Assembly: GCA_026415975.1 (NCBI GenBank)
Contig: JAOAFZ010000001.1
Span: 124,001 to 188,000, forward strand
Source: Patescibacteria group bacterium
GTDB taxonomy: Bacteria; Patescibacteriota; Microgenomatia; UBA1406; GWC2-37-13
Direction of reading: 5' to 3'
Length of the DNA: 64,000 bases
Shown piece by piece: positions 17,989 through 27,340 of the stretch; the first letter of the stretch is position 1; each line of letters opens with the position of its first letter. The notes beneath the pieces were generated by a model, which had not been told where the DNA came from, did not search any database, and saw only the letters and a list, made by a program, of their open reading frames with translations. The translations under genes and the position numbers were made by a program.

Positions 17989-19131
17989 ATGAAACGACTA
18001 TCAGTCCTCTCGTTTCGAGAACTTATTTATATTTTTCTGATTTCGGTGGTGCCGGCAGTGCTTATGTGGCTGCCTTTTGTGCTCAGGCTTGATCAGCTTC
18101 TGTTTCTTCCAATCCGGGATCCGGGTATGTTCAATATCATCCGGAACTGGGACGGGCCGAACTATATCGTGGTAGCCAAGACCTGGTACGACACGCAAGA
18201 AGTAGCCAAATACCTGATTCTGCCCTACTCTGCCATCTACTTTACTGCTCACTTGCCACTATACCCGGCGACTTTACTGCTTCTTTCTCCCGTATTTGGC
18301 TGGCTCTATTCGGGGGTGGCATCCACCCTAATTTTCGGGTTTTTGCTGAATCTTGTTTTTTACATGGTAGCCAGGAAGTACACAAAACATCCAATGCTCC
18401 TGACCTTTGTTTTCACCATTTTCCCTGCGCGGTATCTGGTGCTCCGCGGGGTGATTGCCCCCGAGACACTTTTGGTATTCCTGATGCTTCTTGCGTTCTG
18501 GTTCTGGGAGGTGAATAAAGTACTCTATGCCGCTATCGCCGGGGCACTTGCAATACTTACCAAGGTACAGGCAATTTTTCTTATGCCCGCTTTTGGAGCC
18601 GTGATTCTTGAGCGATTCATACGGAAAGAGAAACATGCGTGGCGCTGGGAGTACCTTTGGCTGGGTATCATGCCGGCCGCACTGCTCGGGTTATGTTTCC
18701 TATACTTTTTCCGTACCGGGGATTTTTTCGCTTTTTTAAATGCCCAGAAGGGCAACGGGCTTGAGATGACAATTCCTTTTGCTCAGTTTAATTTCACGAA
18801 TCCTTGGGTAAGTACCGGTTGGGTTGAGGACGTCCTGATATATGTCGTGTTCCTCTTTTTCCTTGTTATCTCCCTGAAAGATTCAAAAGAACGGTCATGG
18901 TTCTGGTTTGCACTGTTTTATACGGTCTTCATACTTTGTATTCCCCAGCGGGACATCAACAGACTTGCGTATCCGTTATCGCCGATCTTTTTATTGCAAT
19001 TTCAGGGGTTCTTTACTTCGAAGGCATTCAAATGGGCGTTGATTCTGGCTCTTCCTGCAGTATACTTGTACACGATCAACTTTTTGTTGACCAATCAGGC
19101 ACCGGTAAGCGATTGGTCTGCCTTTTTATAA
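17989..19131 (+). CDS. GT-C mannosyltransferase-like membrane protein (PIG-V-like)
   Basis: 380 residues from the ATG at 17989; an upstream in-frame TTG at 17980 is less likely. The first external loop reads NWDGPNYIVVAKTWYD, close to the WDGxHY motif of PIG-V-like GT-C transferases. About nine helices follow, with LTKVQAIFLMPAFG in the middle. It is probably a polyprenyl-phosphate-sugar dependent transferase. The next gene starts 16 nt after its stop, so the two form an operon. Confidence 0.72.
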   Translation: MKRLSVLSFRELIYIFLISVVPAVLMWLPFVLRLDQLLFLPIRDPGMFNIIRNWDGPNYIVVAKTWYDTQEVAKYLILPYSAIYFTAHLPLYPATLLLLSPVFGWLYSGVASTLIFGFLLNLVFYMVARKYTKHPMLLTFVFTIFPARYLVLRGVIAPETLLVFLMLLAFWFWEVNKVLYAAIAGALAILTKVQAIFLMPAFGAVILERFIRKEKHAWRWEYLWLGIMPAALLGLCFLYFFRTGDFFAFLNAQKGNGLEMTIPFAQFNFTNPWVSTGWVEDVLIYVVFLFFLVISLKDSKERSWFWFALFYTVFILCIPQRDINRLAYPLSPIFLLQFQGFFTSKAFKWALILALPAVYLYTINFLLTNQAPVSDWSAFL

Positions 19132-19147
19132 TCAGATCCCGTAATCA

Positions 19148-20968
19148 ATGGATACCTCACGCGTGAAAGCGCTTCTTCTTCGATACCCGCTGGTAATAGA
19201 GCTTCTTCTTGTCACTCTCGTTACCATACCGGCATTCGCTTCTCTCCTTAATGGTTCGTGGTTTACGCATCACGATGACCAGCATGTTGCGCGACTCTAC
19301 CAGTTTGCCCATGCCTTTCGTGAAGGAACCATCTATCCCCGCTGGGTAGATGGATTCGGTTTCGGATACGGTTACCCGCTCTTTAATTTTTACCCCCCCT
19401 TCATTTACTTTGTTGCAATGGTATTCCACCTGACCGGGTTTTCGCTGACCTGGTCAATCAAGTTTATGCTCTTTACCGGGTTTCTTGCTGGGGCCTTTGG
19501 AATGTACCTATTTACCCGGGAACTGTATGGACGGGTGGCAGCACTGGTATCTTCTACGCTCTATACGTACTTTCTTTATCATGGAGTACTCGTGTACGTA
19601 CGCGGGGCCTTCGCCGAGTTTTTTGCAATGGCAGTTCTGCCGTTTCTCTTCTGGACGATAATAAGACTGCAAAAGAAGCCCACAATTACCCGTTCGCTCG
19701 CCGTTGCTCTGGCTTTTGGGATTCTCATCGTATCGCATCCGCTGATTGCATTTCCTGCAGTCTTTTATCTGGCACTATACGGGCTGTATTTCATTCTGCG
19801 TACTCCGCCGGTATTACGCGGCAAATTGATTGTCCTGTCTGGAATTGCTGCTATTCTTGGTCTCGCAGTGTCAGCCTTTTTCTGGTTACCCTCAATGACC
19901 GAACGGGGTGCCACCTATGTGGACGAACTTCTTACAACCGAGCTTGCAGACTATGCAATCCATTTTGTTCAGCCAGCTCAGCTCTATTCCTCGGTATGGG
20001 GTTATGGCGGATCCGGACCAGGACTGGAAGACGGGATGACGTTTCAACTCGGGAAAATTCACATAGGATTGGCCGTACTTGCCGCAATGATTGTAAGTGT
20101 GCTCCTGGTAACTCAAAGAAGAAAGCAGGAACGCGATGCTTTCGCCGCACTGACCATTCTTCTTGCCGCAGGCAGTATTTTCATGACAGTCGAGACCTCA
20201 AAGCCAGTCTGGGATGCTGTTTCGTTTCTGCATTATCTCCAGTTTCCCTGGCGTTTTCTGACTTTTGCGGCTGTGTTTCTGTCGCTTGCCGGTGGCATCG
20301 CCGTCAGTTTTATGGAAGAGGCGATAGAAGCCATAAACAACTCGGTTTTCCGGAGTGTATTTTTCCTGATAGTTTGTGGTGTAGTTCTTGCATCGGTTGC
20401 AATATACGGGCGATATTTTGAACCGAAAAACTTTACAGCCCAAACCGATGCTGAACTTACTTCGCGCGATGAAATCACTTGGCGCGTTAGCCGTACCTCC
20501 TTTGAGTTTGTACCCAAGGGAATAATAACAAGAAAATCCGAGCTAGGTACGACAATTCTCGATCTTGATCCCGATGATCGTCCTGATTCAAGTTATGAAC
20601 TTATACTCGGTCGTGCACTGGTAGAAGAGAGCGAATTAACGGCATCCCGGAAACGTTTCATTGTAAAGGCGGGACAGCCAGTTGTTTTCCGGTTGAACAC
20701 CTTCAATTTTCCGGGATGGAGGGCATACCGGGTAAATCCGGTGGAGAATACCGTAAGCGAGCTTCCGATACGTGACGATAACCCGTATAAGCTTATAACT
20801 CTGGATCTGCCGCCTGGTGAGTATATTCTTACAATAGTCTTTGAAGATACACCAGTTCGGTTAGCAGGGAATGTCATTACCCTCTCTGGCGTGGGGGCCG
20901 GCATTATGCTTTTTATCAGGCGGCGGCAAGGGGATAAAGTACTCGGGCGCTTATTCTCTTTCCGCTGA
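19148..20968 (+). CDS. Large GT-C-like membrane protein (PTPS-related/YfhO-like)
   Basis: 606 residues. The N-terminal half has about eleven helices and the loop THHDDQHVARLYQFAHA, followed by GFGYGYPLFNFYPP, characteristic of the membrane family once named 6-pyruvoyl-tetrahydropterin-synthase-related and of YfhO-like proteins. The soluble C-terminal part (about 420-585) is beta-rich and probably external. YfhO-type proteins modify wall or lipoteichoic polymers with sugars. The 3' end overlaps the convergent 22528 gene by 18 nt. Confidence 0.72.
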   Translation: MDTSRVKALLLRYPLVIELLLVTLVTIPAFASLLNGSWFTHHDDQHVARLYQFAHAFREGTIYPRWVDGFGFGYGYPLFNFYPPFIYFVAMVFHLTGFSLTWSIKFMLFTGFLAGAFGMYLFTRELYGRVAALVSSTLYTYFLYHGVLVYVRGAFAEFFAMAVLPFLFWTIIRLQKKPTITRSLAVALAFGILIVSHPLIAFPAVFYLALYGLYFILRTPPVLRGKLIVLSGIAAILGLAVSAFFWLPSMTERGATYVDELLTTELADYAIHFVQPAQLYSSVWGYGGSGPGLEDGMTFQLGKIHIGLAVLAAMIVSVLLVTQRRKQERDAFAALTILLAAGSIFMTVETSKPVWDAVSFLHYLQFPWRFLTFAAVFLSLAGGIAVSFMEEAIEAINNSVFRSVFFLIVCGVVLASVAIYGRYFEPKNFTAQTDAELTSRDEITWRVSRTSFEFVPKGIITRKSELGTTILDLDPDDRPDSSYELILGRALVEESELTASRKRFIVKAGQPVVFRLNTFNFPGWRAYRVNPVENTVSELPIRDDNPYKLITLDLPPGEYILTIVFEDTPVRLAGNVITLSGVGAGIMLFIRRRQGDKVLGRLFSFR

Positions 20969-22528
20969 AGGTGAGGTGTCTTCTGAAGGTAAGGTGTCTT
21001 TGATACCGCCTTCGGGTCTTTTTACCTGGTACAGAAAAAGACTCGCATTTCCTCCTGGCTTTACATATTCCTTCACCAGTTTCATCGGCCAATCGGGCGG
21101 AAATTCAGTGCGGTGCGAAAACACGACATAAACCAGATTATCCTTTGTTTTCTGCTGTGCAGCGATCACGTCTTCTCGGTTCAACGGCCACTTGCCATCA
21201 ACGGTTATCCGGTCGCTCGGCCGCAAGAGTGCAGACAAAACGTCACCAGCCATCCCGAAGTTCCCTTCCGCAAGGAGTATTACCGGCTGCCGGTTGCTCT
21301 GCTTCCGGGCGAACTCGACAATTTCCCTGGCACCCCAGCCCGATGGCCAGTCTTCGATGTACTGTCCGCGATCAACCTGCGGGAGTGGGATATTCTCGTA
21401 ATCAGCTATGATGGTGTAGTTGAAGTATCCGACCGAGGCGAGGATCGCGACCACCGAACCGGCAAGCAGTTGCCTGCTTTTTAGTGACTGTAGCCAGTAT
21501 GCTGCAAGCAGTATAAGCACCATCGGAAAAAATAGTATGTAGCGCGGATAAAGCACTTCCATAGCAAATGCAAGCGCGATGTAGGGGACAATAAGCCACA
21601 ATGCGAAATAGCCGGCAAGTTTCCTGTCGTTCTTGTAGAGACGGTATAATCCTGCTACTCCAAGCAACCCGAGAACGTATCCCATTTCAGAGAATACGTA
21701 ATAAGGGATGAGATATGCGTTCCGGAAAAACACCTGGAACGGATTTGCAATCAGTTCAGATGGGGTTAAGACAAATGTTGTGTTTTTTTGCGCAATAAAT
21801 CCGAAGAACGGGGAAAGACGCTGCACATTGTAGATTAAGAATCCGATAAATGAGACGAATGTTAATAGGATGAAGTAATTTGCAGAGCGATCGAACCACA
21901 CTCTCCAGTTTTTCCCGTATGTAAGCACTGGAGCAAGCGCACTTAATCCTAGAAACAACTTGACCGACGATTTTGCCAATAGCGCTACACCCGCTATCAT
22001 ACCGAACAGTAGCGCGACGTCAAGACGATTTGTGCGGACCAGGAGTATCGAGAAAAACAGTATCCAGACTGAAGCGGCAGCAACGCCGGAGTCGATAAGA
22101 GCAAGCCGGTCGTAAAACAGAAAGTAAGGGGTTATGCAGTATAAAAGTGCTCCAAAGTAGGCAGTTCGTTTATTAAAGAGATACTGCAGAATGGCAAATA
22201 CCCCGGTTAGTGCGATAAATCCAGTGAAAACCGCAACTAGACGACCTGCAAGCAGGGCATTATCGGGAACAAGTTTCAGGAATGGAATCGTGAGCCACGT
22301 CTGAAGCGGCTGTTTTCCGTCAGTAAGAGAGATAAAACGCCAGTTTGCATCATTTGCTGCGACTTTTGCCCATTGAATATATATTGCTTCATCTGAAAAG
22401 ATCGGAAATCCGTCCAGAAAAGCCAGCCGGAGAGTAAAATAGAGCGATACGATAGCTGCAATTATTCCAAGATCGCGCAAACGGAACTGCTTCTTAATGT
22501 ATTTCAGCACATGGCGATAATCAAACAT
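20951..22528 (-). CDS. GT-C membrane glycosyltransferase (ArnT/PMT-like)
   Basis: 525 residues from the ATG at 22528. The upstream GTG at 22540 is rejected because it sits next to the TATAAT at 22542-22547 and would not be in the transcript. Motifs: FSDEAIYIQWAKVAANDANWRF (acidic DE loop after helix 1), then DGKQPLQTWLTIPF, which closely follows the ArnT/PMT_2 pattern. About eleven helices and a C-terminal soluble tail follow. The C-terminus has a small EDTSPSAERE run encoded by an imperfect duplication. Its sugar and acceptor are unknown. Confidence 0.8.
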   Translation of the reverse strand: MFDYRHVLKYIKKQFRLRDLGIIAAIVSLYFTLRLAFLDGFPIFSDEAIYIQWAKVAANDANWRFISLTDGKQPLQTWLTIPFLKLVPDNALLAGRLVAVFTGFIALTGVFAILQYLFNKRTAYFGALLYCITPYFLFYDRLALIDSGVAAASVWILFFSILLVRTNRLDVALLFGMIAGVALLAKSSVKLFLGLSALAPVLTYGKNWRVWFDRSANYFILLTFVSFIGFLIYNVQRLSPFFGFIAQKNTTFVLTPSELIANPFQVFFRNAYLIPYYVFSEMGYVLGLLGVAGLYRLYKNDRKLAGYFALWLIVPYIALAFAMEVLYPRYILFFPMVLILLAAYWLQSLKSRQLLAGSVVAILASVGYFNYTIIADYENIPLPQVDRGQYIEDWPSGWGAREIVEFARKQSNRQPVILLAEGNFGMAGDVLSALLRPSDRITVDGKWPLNREDVIAAQQKTKDNLVYVVFSHRTEFPPDWPMKLVKEYVKPGGNASLFLYQVKRPEGGIKDTLPSEDTSPSAERE

Positions 22529-22541
22529 AAGGATGTACACG

Positions 22542-22547
22542 ATTATA
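22542..22547 (-). promoter_or_regulatory. -10 box (TATAAT) for the 22528 gene
   Basis: A perfect TATAAT on the minus strand, 13 nt before the ATG. Confidence 0.5.
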
Positions 22548-22552
22548 CCTTA

Positions 22553-24019
22553 TTAGCGACTTCCTTCGGTAGTGCGGATCGCGATCCAGCCACCGGACTG
22601 ACACAATGGCTGGGGAATGTCATCATCTGATACGACGTTTTGGTCTGCCAAAGCGAAAACCGCGAGAGGATATGAGGAATATTTCATCCGGAATGAATCA
22701 ACATCGTAAAAAAATGCGACTTGTTTCTTTGAGTAATAGACGAATGCAGGAGAACCACCATAGATAAATGATGACGAAATACCGATCTGCGCGGCCTCAA
22801 ATACCTGCTTGATCTTCCGCTCGTTTTCATCAACAAGGAATGCGATACGATCGCCGGGAAGTTTTGCAATACACCGCCCCAGTATATGTTTTGCGGATTG
22901 ATCTGTTTTCGGTTGAAAAAACAGCGTCTGTTGTCCGAAGCGGTAAAGCAGGAATAGTGAGAGTACTATTGCGCTAGTGATACGGATCCAGCGTACTGGA
23001 ATCGCTGATAGGGCAAAGGGCAACACTAGCCCCATTAATGGTAATACCGGAAGTATATACCACCATATTTTTGTTGCACTGAAGGTGAGAAATGCCAAAT
23101 ACACCAGGGGTGCAGATAATACTGCAATAAAGTACGGCGGGACTTTTTTTCTGCAGGTAGTGACAAGTATTGTAAAGAGAAGATAGAGGTAGGCAGCCCC
23201 GAACACAATTGCCAGAAATCCGTATTGATTCCACAGTTCGCGGGCATAAAAAAGACGTCCACCGAAGTGCAGTTCAATAGGATCAACAACGCGCCGAATC
23301 ATATGATCAATGATGTGTTGTTGAACAAAGGTATACCCGTACGTAGCCAGCGCTGCCAAGTGCCAGATGAGTGGCACTACAGCAAGTAAGGAGTAGTCCC
23401 GAAAGGTTTTCCAGGAATAATCTTTCCTTTTAAGCCGAAAAAGATCAAAAACCACGGGGAAAAACCCCAGGAGTGATTTACTGCTTACTCCGATAACAAG
23501 TGCTAGCAATTTCCAGCGAACGGAGGTAGCGGCAAGGTAAGCAACCCATCCGAGTGCAAGTGGCTGATCATAGTTGATCAGGGTTGCCCGCTCAACAAAT
23601 AAGGGCGTTCCAAGGAGGAGGAATACCGGTAAAAAACGCAACAGCTCCAATTCATATGCCGAGATACCTTTCCTTGCAGGTACGATAAGCCGTACAGTCA
23701 GAATATACGTTACTCCCAGTGTTGCCATTGCGAATGCAACACTTATCATTCTGAGCCAGAATACGTTCCCGTCCGTTGCCGCATGCACAATTCCTAGAAG
23801 ATAATTGATGAGCGGCGGCTTTTCCATCCAGGGCTTCCCGTTGTAGGTAGTTTCAAGTGACGGAGATTGTGCAAGCTCATACCCGATGCGGGCATATATT
23901 GATTCGTCCCAGTCAGCAAGCGGAACTACTGTCATCTGCATATTTCTCCAGATGAGAGCAGCACCAATTACCAGAAAAAGGAGTATAACACCGAACCGGG
24001 GACTACGCATCAAAGTCAT
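22553..24019 (-). CDS. GT-C membrane glycosyltransferase (ArnT/PMT-like)
   Basis: 488 residues; alternative ATG three codons downstream at 24010. The first external loop, LADWDESIYARIGYELAQ, carries the catalytic Asp-Glu pair, and KPWMEKPPLINYLLG is the classic second ArnT/PMT_2 motif. Eleven or so helices are followed by a soluble tail. The start overlaps the GT2 gene upstream by 17 nt. This is the third gene of the 26244-22553 operon (GT-C, polyprenyl-phosphate GT2, GT-C), a logical unit: one enzyme charges the lipid carrier and two transfer the sugar outside. Confidence 0.82.
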   Translation of the reverse strand: MTLMRSPRFGVILLFLVIGAALIWRNMQMTVVPLADWDESIYARIGYELAQSPSLETTYNGKPWMEKPPLINYLLGIVHAATDGNVFWLRMISVAFAMATLGVTYILTVRLIVPARKGISAYELELLRFLPVFLLLGTPLFVERATLINYDQPLALGWVAYLAATSVRWKLLALVIGVSSKSLLGFFPVVFDLFRLKRKDYSWKTFRDYSLLAVVPLIWHLAALATYGYTFVQQHIIDHMIRRVVDPIELHFGGRLFYARELWNQYGFLAIVFGAAYLYLLFTILVTTCRKKVPPYFIAVLSAPLVYLAFLTFSATKIWWYILPVLPLMGLVLPFALSAIPVRWIRITSAIVLSLFLLYRFGQQTLFFQPKTDQSAKHILGRCIAKLPGDRIAFLVDENERKIKQVFEAAQIGISSSFIYGGSPAFVYYSKKQVAFFYDVDSFRMKYSSYPLAVFALADQNVVSDDDIPQPLCQSGGWIAIRTTEGSR

Positions 24020-24767
24020 ATCGTCCCATCAAGTAGTAATAGCGCATCATGAACATATCGCGGAGAGTCTCAATAGAATCAGTAATGAAATTTACATTCT
24101 TTGTTTCCACATGACGCCAAATTACCGGAACCTCTGCGATACGGCAGCCGATCTTACGTGCTACAAAGAGAAACTCCAGGTCGAATCCTGCCGAAACTGA
24201 TGACCCGTTGATCGTTTTTCCGTTACGAAATACCTGGAGTTTTTCGATTATAGATTTCGCGGATGCAGTTTCGAAAAGTTTAAAACCGCACTGAGTATCG
24301 TAAAGATTTCTCAGACCAAGTATCAGCCCGCGGAGAGTAATTAGACCGAATGCAAGAATTTTCCTCGTAAGCGGCGCTCCTTCCCGGGCTGCACTCCGTG
24401 AGCCGATTACAATTTGACTTCCTTTGCGATATGCTGCAATCAGTTTCTCTGATTCTTCTATAGGGGTAGCCAGATCAATGTCTGAAAACATTACCACGGA
24501 GCCTTTTGCCTCCCGGATGCCGGTGATGATGGCAAATGCTTTCCCCTGATGAGGGTTTTCTATCAGACGGAACTTAGGAAAATCTTTTGCATAATTGCGG
24601 ATTATATCGCGTGATCCGTCGGACGAACCGTCATCAACTATTAATACTTCCGTAAAGTAGCGGTGTCTTGTTACATAATTCCCGATTTTATCAAGAACAC
24701 CTTTTTGAAGGTTGGCAACTTCGTTATAACAGGGAACGATGAGCGTGACAGAAAAGTTATCGCGCAT
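24003..24767 (-). CDS. Dolichyl/polyprenyl-phosphate sugar synthase-like GT2
   Basis: 254 residues from the ATG at 24767; an upstream TTG is less likely. The N-terminus VTLIVPCYNEVANL, then IVDDGSSDGS and MFSDIDLATPIEE (DxD), match the Dpm1/Alg5-like subgroup of GT2, which transfers a hexose from NDP-sugar to polyprenyl phosphate. The IGSRSAAREGAPLTRK segment is typical of this subgroup. It would supply the lipid-linked sugar donors that the neighbouring GT-C enzymes need. It overlaps both neighbours. Confidence 0.85.
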   Translation of the reverse strand: MRDNFSVTLIVPCYNEVANLQKGVLDKIGNYVTRHRYFTEVLIVDDGSSDGSRDIIRNYAKDFPKFRLIENPHQGKAFAIITGIREAKGSVVMFSDIDLATPIEESEKLIAAYRKGSQIVIGSRSAAREGAPLTRKILAFGLITLRGLILGLRNLYDTQCGFKLFETASAKSIIEKLQVFRNGKTINGSSVSAGFDLEFLFVARKIGCRIAEVPVIWRHVETKNVNFITDSIETLRDMFMMRYYYLMGRYDFDA

Positions 24768-26244
24768 GAACAACTTTAAAAATTTTAACTTCTGGGTTAT
24801 CTACTATACCTGTGATCTTCTTATCCCCAAAAATGACTGCCTGGTACTGATTGTCTTCGGTGACGTTACACGCGTTTTCTCCCTTTTCGTAGCAGAGAAA
24901 CACAATATTTCGTGCCGGATCGGTAGATTCCGATGGCAATGGTTGTTTTCCCTTCAATTCAAGGTAATACCGAATATGATCATTGGTATGGGATAGTGGG
25001 ACTGAGATTAAATAGTAGGGCTCTTCTATACCGAGTGAGAGAATATCATCAGCGATACTCTCTGCGATACGGGTCTGAAAGTTGCCCGGTCCTCGAGTAT
25101 GGTCATATTTTTGCATGTTTAGGAATGTATAACCGCATAAAATAACAACTGCCGCCACGACTGCTACCTGACGGAATGGAATCCGCGAAACCCAGTATGC
25201 TACCAGGAGAAAAAGCGACCAGTAGACCGGGGTGTAATAATGCATAAAACGGCTGGTATCTATAAGTGCGAACATGAAGATAAACGAGAGAATAGTAATT
25301 ACATGAATAGTGATTACTGGTGACACCTTTATTCTCCGCACAAGTGTTCCTGCCACTGATGCCAGGAGGAACACAAAAAGAAGCCATCCTGCTGCACCGG
25401 CAACCTCAATTTGCAGTACGTGTGTCAGAAAACCGTTCAGTACCGAAATAAGGCGCTCAAGATAGGTGGATTCAGACTGAAACTGACTCTCGGTAAAAAT
25501 GCCGATTAACCCGCGAAAGTTCAGAAAGTTATTCCGCAGATCGAATACAATAAATGGTGCGAAAGTTAAGGTAAAGGTTGCAGCAGCAATAATAATATTC
25601 CGGAGATAGATACGTAATCCGTTTTTACTGTTTCGTTCCCTAAAAGCACCCCAGAGAACTACTCCGGCGATTGCGGGAAGAGCAAGAAGCATAAGATAAT
25701 GCAACTGGAGCGCTGCGGCGATGCTGAAACCCAGAAGACCAGCTGCTACGGGGTGCCGTGATGTTGCTGTTTTATAAGCAAGGTAGCTTGCTGCAAAGGA
25801 AAAAACAGGTAGAAGATTCGGATTCCATGAAAATCGGGAAAGCCAGAGCTGACTATAAGAAACCGTAACCAGGGCAAGAAAGAGAAGCGCCGTAAACGGG
25901 TTTATATCCTTCCGTATGCGCCAGGCGGCAAGACCCATTGCTAGCAGTGTTACTACTGCCACACCGATAGCAGGACCGACCGGATCAAAACCGGATGCTG
26001 CGAGAAACGGTGCCATCAAGTAATAATAGAATGGTCCCAGATAGAGCTGACCTATCGAGCTGCGTGGACCGATTCCCGGAAAATCCTCCCCGGTAATGAT
26101 GCGTTTCATTGCAATCGCATCTCTCCCCTGGTCACCGAGAAATGTGATGTATTCACCGATATCAGTGAGGCGAAGCCACGCTGCGATACACAAAATAAAC
26201 CCTGCAGCGAGCATAAAATAATCCACCCGGAAGTGTTTATTCAT
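24757..26244 (-). CDS. GT-C membrane glycosyltransferase-like protein
   Basis: 495 residues from the ATG at 26244. An in-frame start further upstream is rejected because TATAAT (26251-26256) lies between them. After helix 1 comes EYITFLGDQGRDAIAMKRII, with the acidic D-Q-GRD site seen in a GT-C subfamily common in CPR and archaeal genomes. About ten helices follow, with a soluble tail. It is the first gene of a three-gene operon and probably transfers polyprenyl-linked sugars outside the membrane. Confidence 0.75.
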   Translation of the reverse strand: MNKHFRVDYFMLAAGFILCIAAWLRLTDIGEYITFLGDQGRDAIAMKRIITGEDFPGIGPRSSIGQLYLGPFYYYLMAPFLAASGFDPVGPAIGVAVVTLLAMGLAAWRIRKDINPFTALLFLALVTVSYSQLWLSRFSWNPNLLPVFSFAASYLAYKTATSRHPVAAGLLGFSIAAALQLHYLMLLALPAIAGVVLWGAFRERNSKNGLRIYLRNIIIAAATFTLTFAPFIVFDLRNNFLNFRGLIGIFTESQFQSESTYLERLISVLNGFLTHVLQIEVAGAAGWLLFVFLLASVAGTLVRRIKVSPVITIHVITILSFIFMFALIDTSRFMHYYTPVYWSLFLLVAYWVSRIPFRQVAVVAAVVILCGYTFLNMQKYDHTRGPGNFQTRIAESIADDILSLGIEEPYYLISVPLSHTNDHIRYYLELKGKQPLPSESTDPARNIVFLCYEKGENACNVTEDNQYQAVIFGDKKITGIVDNPEVKIFKVVHAR

Positions 26245-26250
26245 TGAACG

Positions 26251-26256
26251 ATTATA
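26251..26256 (-). promoter_or_regulatory. -10 box (TATAAT) for the 26244 operon
   Basis: TATAAT on the minus strand, 6 nt before the ATG. Confidence 0.55.
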
Positions 26257-26304
26257 GCACTCTTTCACCTTCCATACGAGCCTCAAATATGGTAAGTTTA
26301 ATAG

Positions 26305-27333
26305 ATGAATTTGCTCATAAAAAAAAAGTTTATTATTCTGGCTTTAATACTGCTTTTTGCTGGCGGCTGTTTGTATTTTCTCTTCCGCCCGAAAACTCCG
26401 CCGGAGGACAGAGCTTACACCCTCAGAAGACAGACGCTTGCAACTACGGTTTCATTTTCAGGAGAGATCAATGCCGAAGAGAAAGCAGTACTCGCTTTTC
26501 CAACGTCCGGTAAACTCAGCTGGGTTGGTGTAAAGAGGGGTGACACTGTTAGCGCTGGTCAGCTAATTGCATCGCTGGATCAGACTCAGCTTCGCAAGCA
26601 GCTGCAACGCGCGTTAAATGTATACGATAAAACACGCCGAAATTTCGATCAGGTACGTGATGATACAAGCGTACGAAAAGTAACCGATGCGGATACCATT
26701 GATGATCAGTTCAAGCGAATCCTCGAAAGCGCACAGTATGATCTAAATAACTCGGTAATAGATGTCGAGTTGCAGCAACTTACCATTGACTATGCGAATC
26801 TCTTTACCCCCATTCAGGGCATTGTCACGCGGGTGGATGCACCCAATGCCGGAGTGAACATTACGCCCCAGAGCGCTGTCTTTGAGGTTATTAACCCTGC
26901 CACAGTATATTTTTCGGCCCTTATCGATCAGACGGAAATCGCAAACATCACGGAAAGCATGACCGGGGAGATAGTGCTCGACGCATTTCCTGAATTACCG
27001 CTCCGGGGGACTGTTCAGTCGATTTCCTTTACCCCGCAGCCGGGTGAAACCGGGACGGTATATGAAGCAAAGCTACTGCTACTGAGCCCTGATCTATCCC
27101 GGTTCCGGTTAGGGATGACAGGTGATGTCACTTTTACCCTCGACCAGAAGAAAGACGTGTTAAGCGTTCCTCTCCGGTATATTCTTACGGAAGATGAAAA
27201 GGACTTTGTTCTTAAAAAAGCAGGAAACGGTACAAAAAAGACACAGATCGAAACCGGTGATGAAATAAACGGAAATGTAGTAGTCACTTCGGGTCTTGCG
27301 GAGGGGGACATTATTTACGAGTTCCCCGACTGA
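26305..27333 (+). CDS. Efflux periplasmic adaptor / membrane fusion protein (MacA/HlyD-like)
   Basis: 342 residues. One N-terminal transmembrane helix (about 9-27) anchors the protein. Next come a lipoyl-like half (LSWVGVKRGDTVSAGQLIASLD), a short coiled-coil hairpin (about 85-155), the second lipoyl half (TPIQGIVTRVD), and beta-barrel/membrane-proximal domains. This is the layout of RND/MacA adaptors. With the ATPase and permease encoded next it forms a MacAB-type exporter; with no outer membrane expected, it would shape an extracellular exit for peptides or lipids. The substrate is unknown. Confidence 0.88.
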   Translation: MNLLIKKKFIILALILLFAGGCLYFLFRPKTPPEDRAYTLRRQTLATTVSFSGEINAEEKAVLAFPTSGKLSWVGVKRGDTVSAGQLIASLDQTQLRKQLQRALNVYDKTRRNFDQVRDDTSVRKVTDADTIDDQFKRILESAQYDLNNSVIDVELQQLTIDYANLFTPIQGIVTRVDAPNAGVNITPQSAVFEVINPATVYFSALIDQTEIANITESMTGEIVLDAFPELPLRGTVQSISFTPQPGETGTVYEAKLLLLSPDLSRFRLGMTGDVTFTLDQKKDVLSVPLRYILTEDEKDFVLKKAGNGTKKTQIETGDEINGNVVVTSGLAEGDIIYEFPD

Positions 27334-27340
27334 TTTGACC

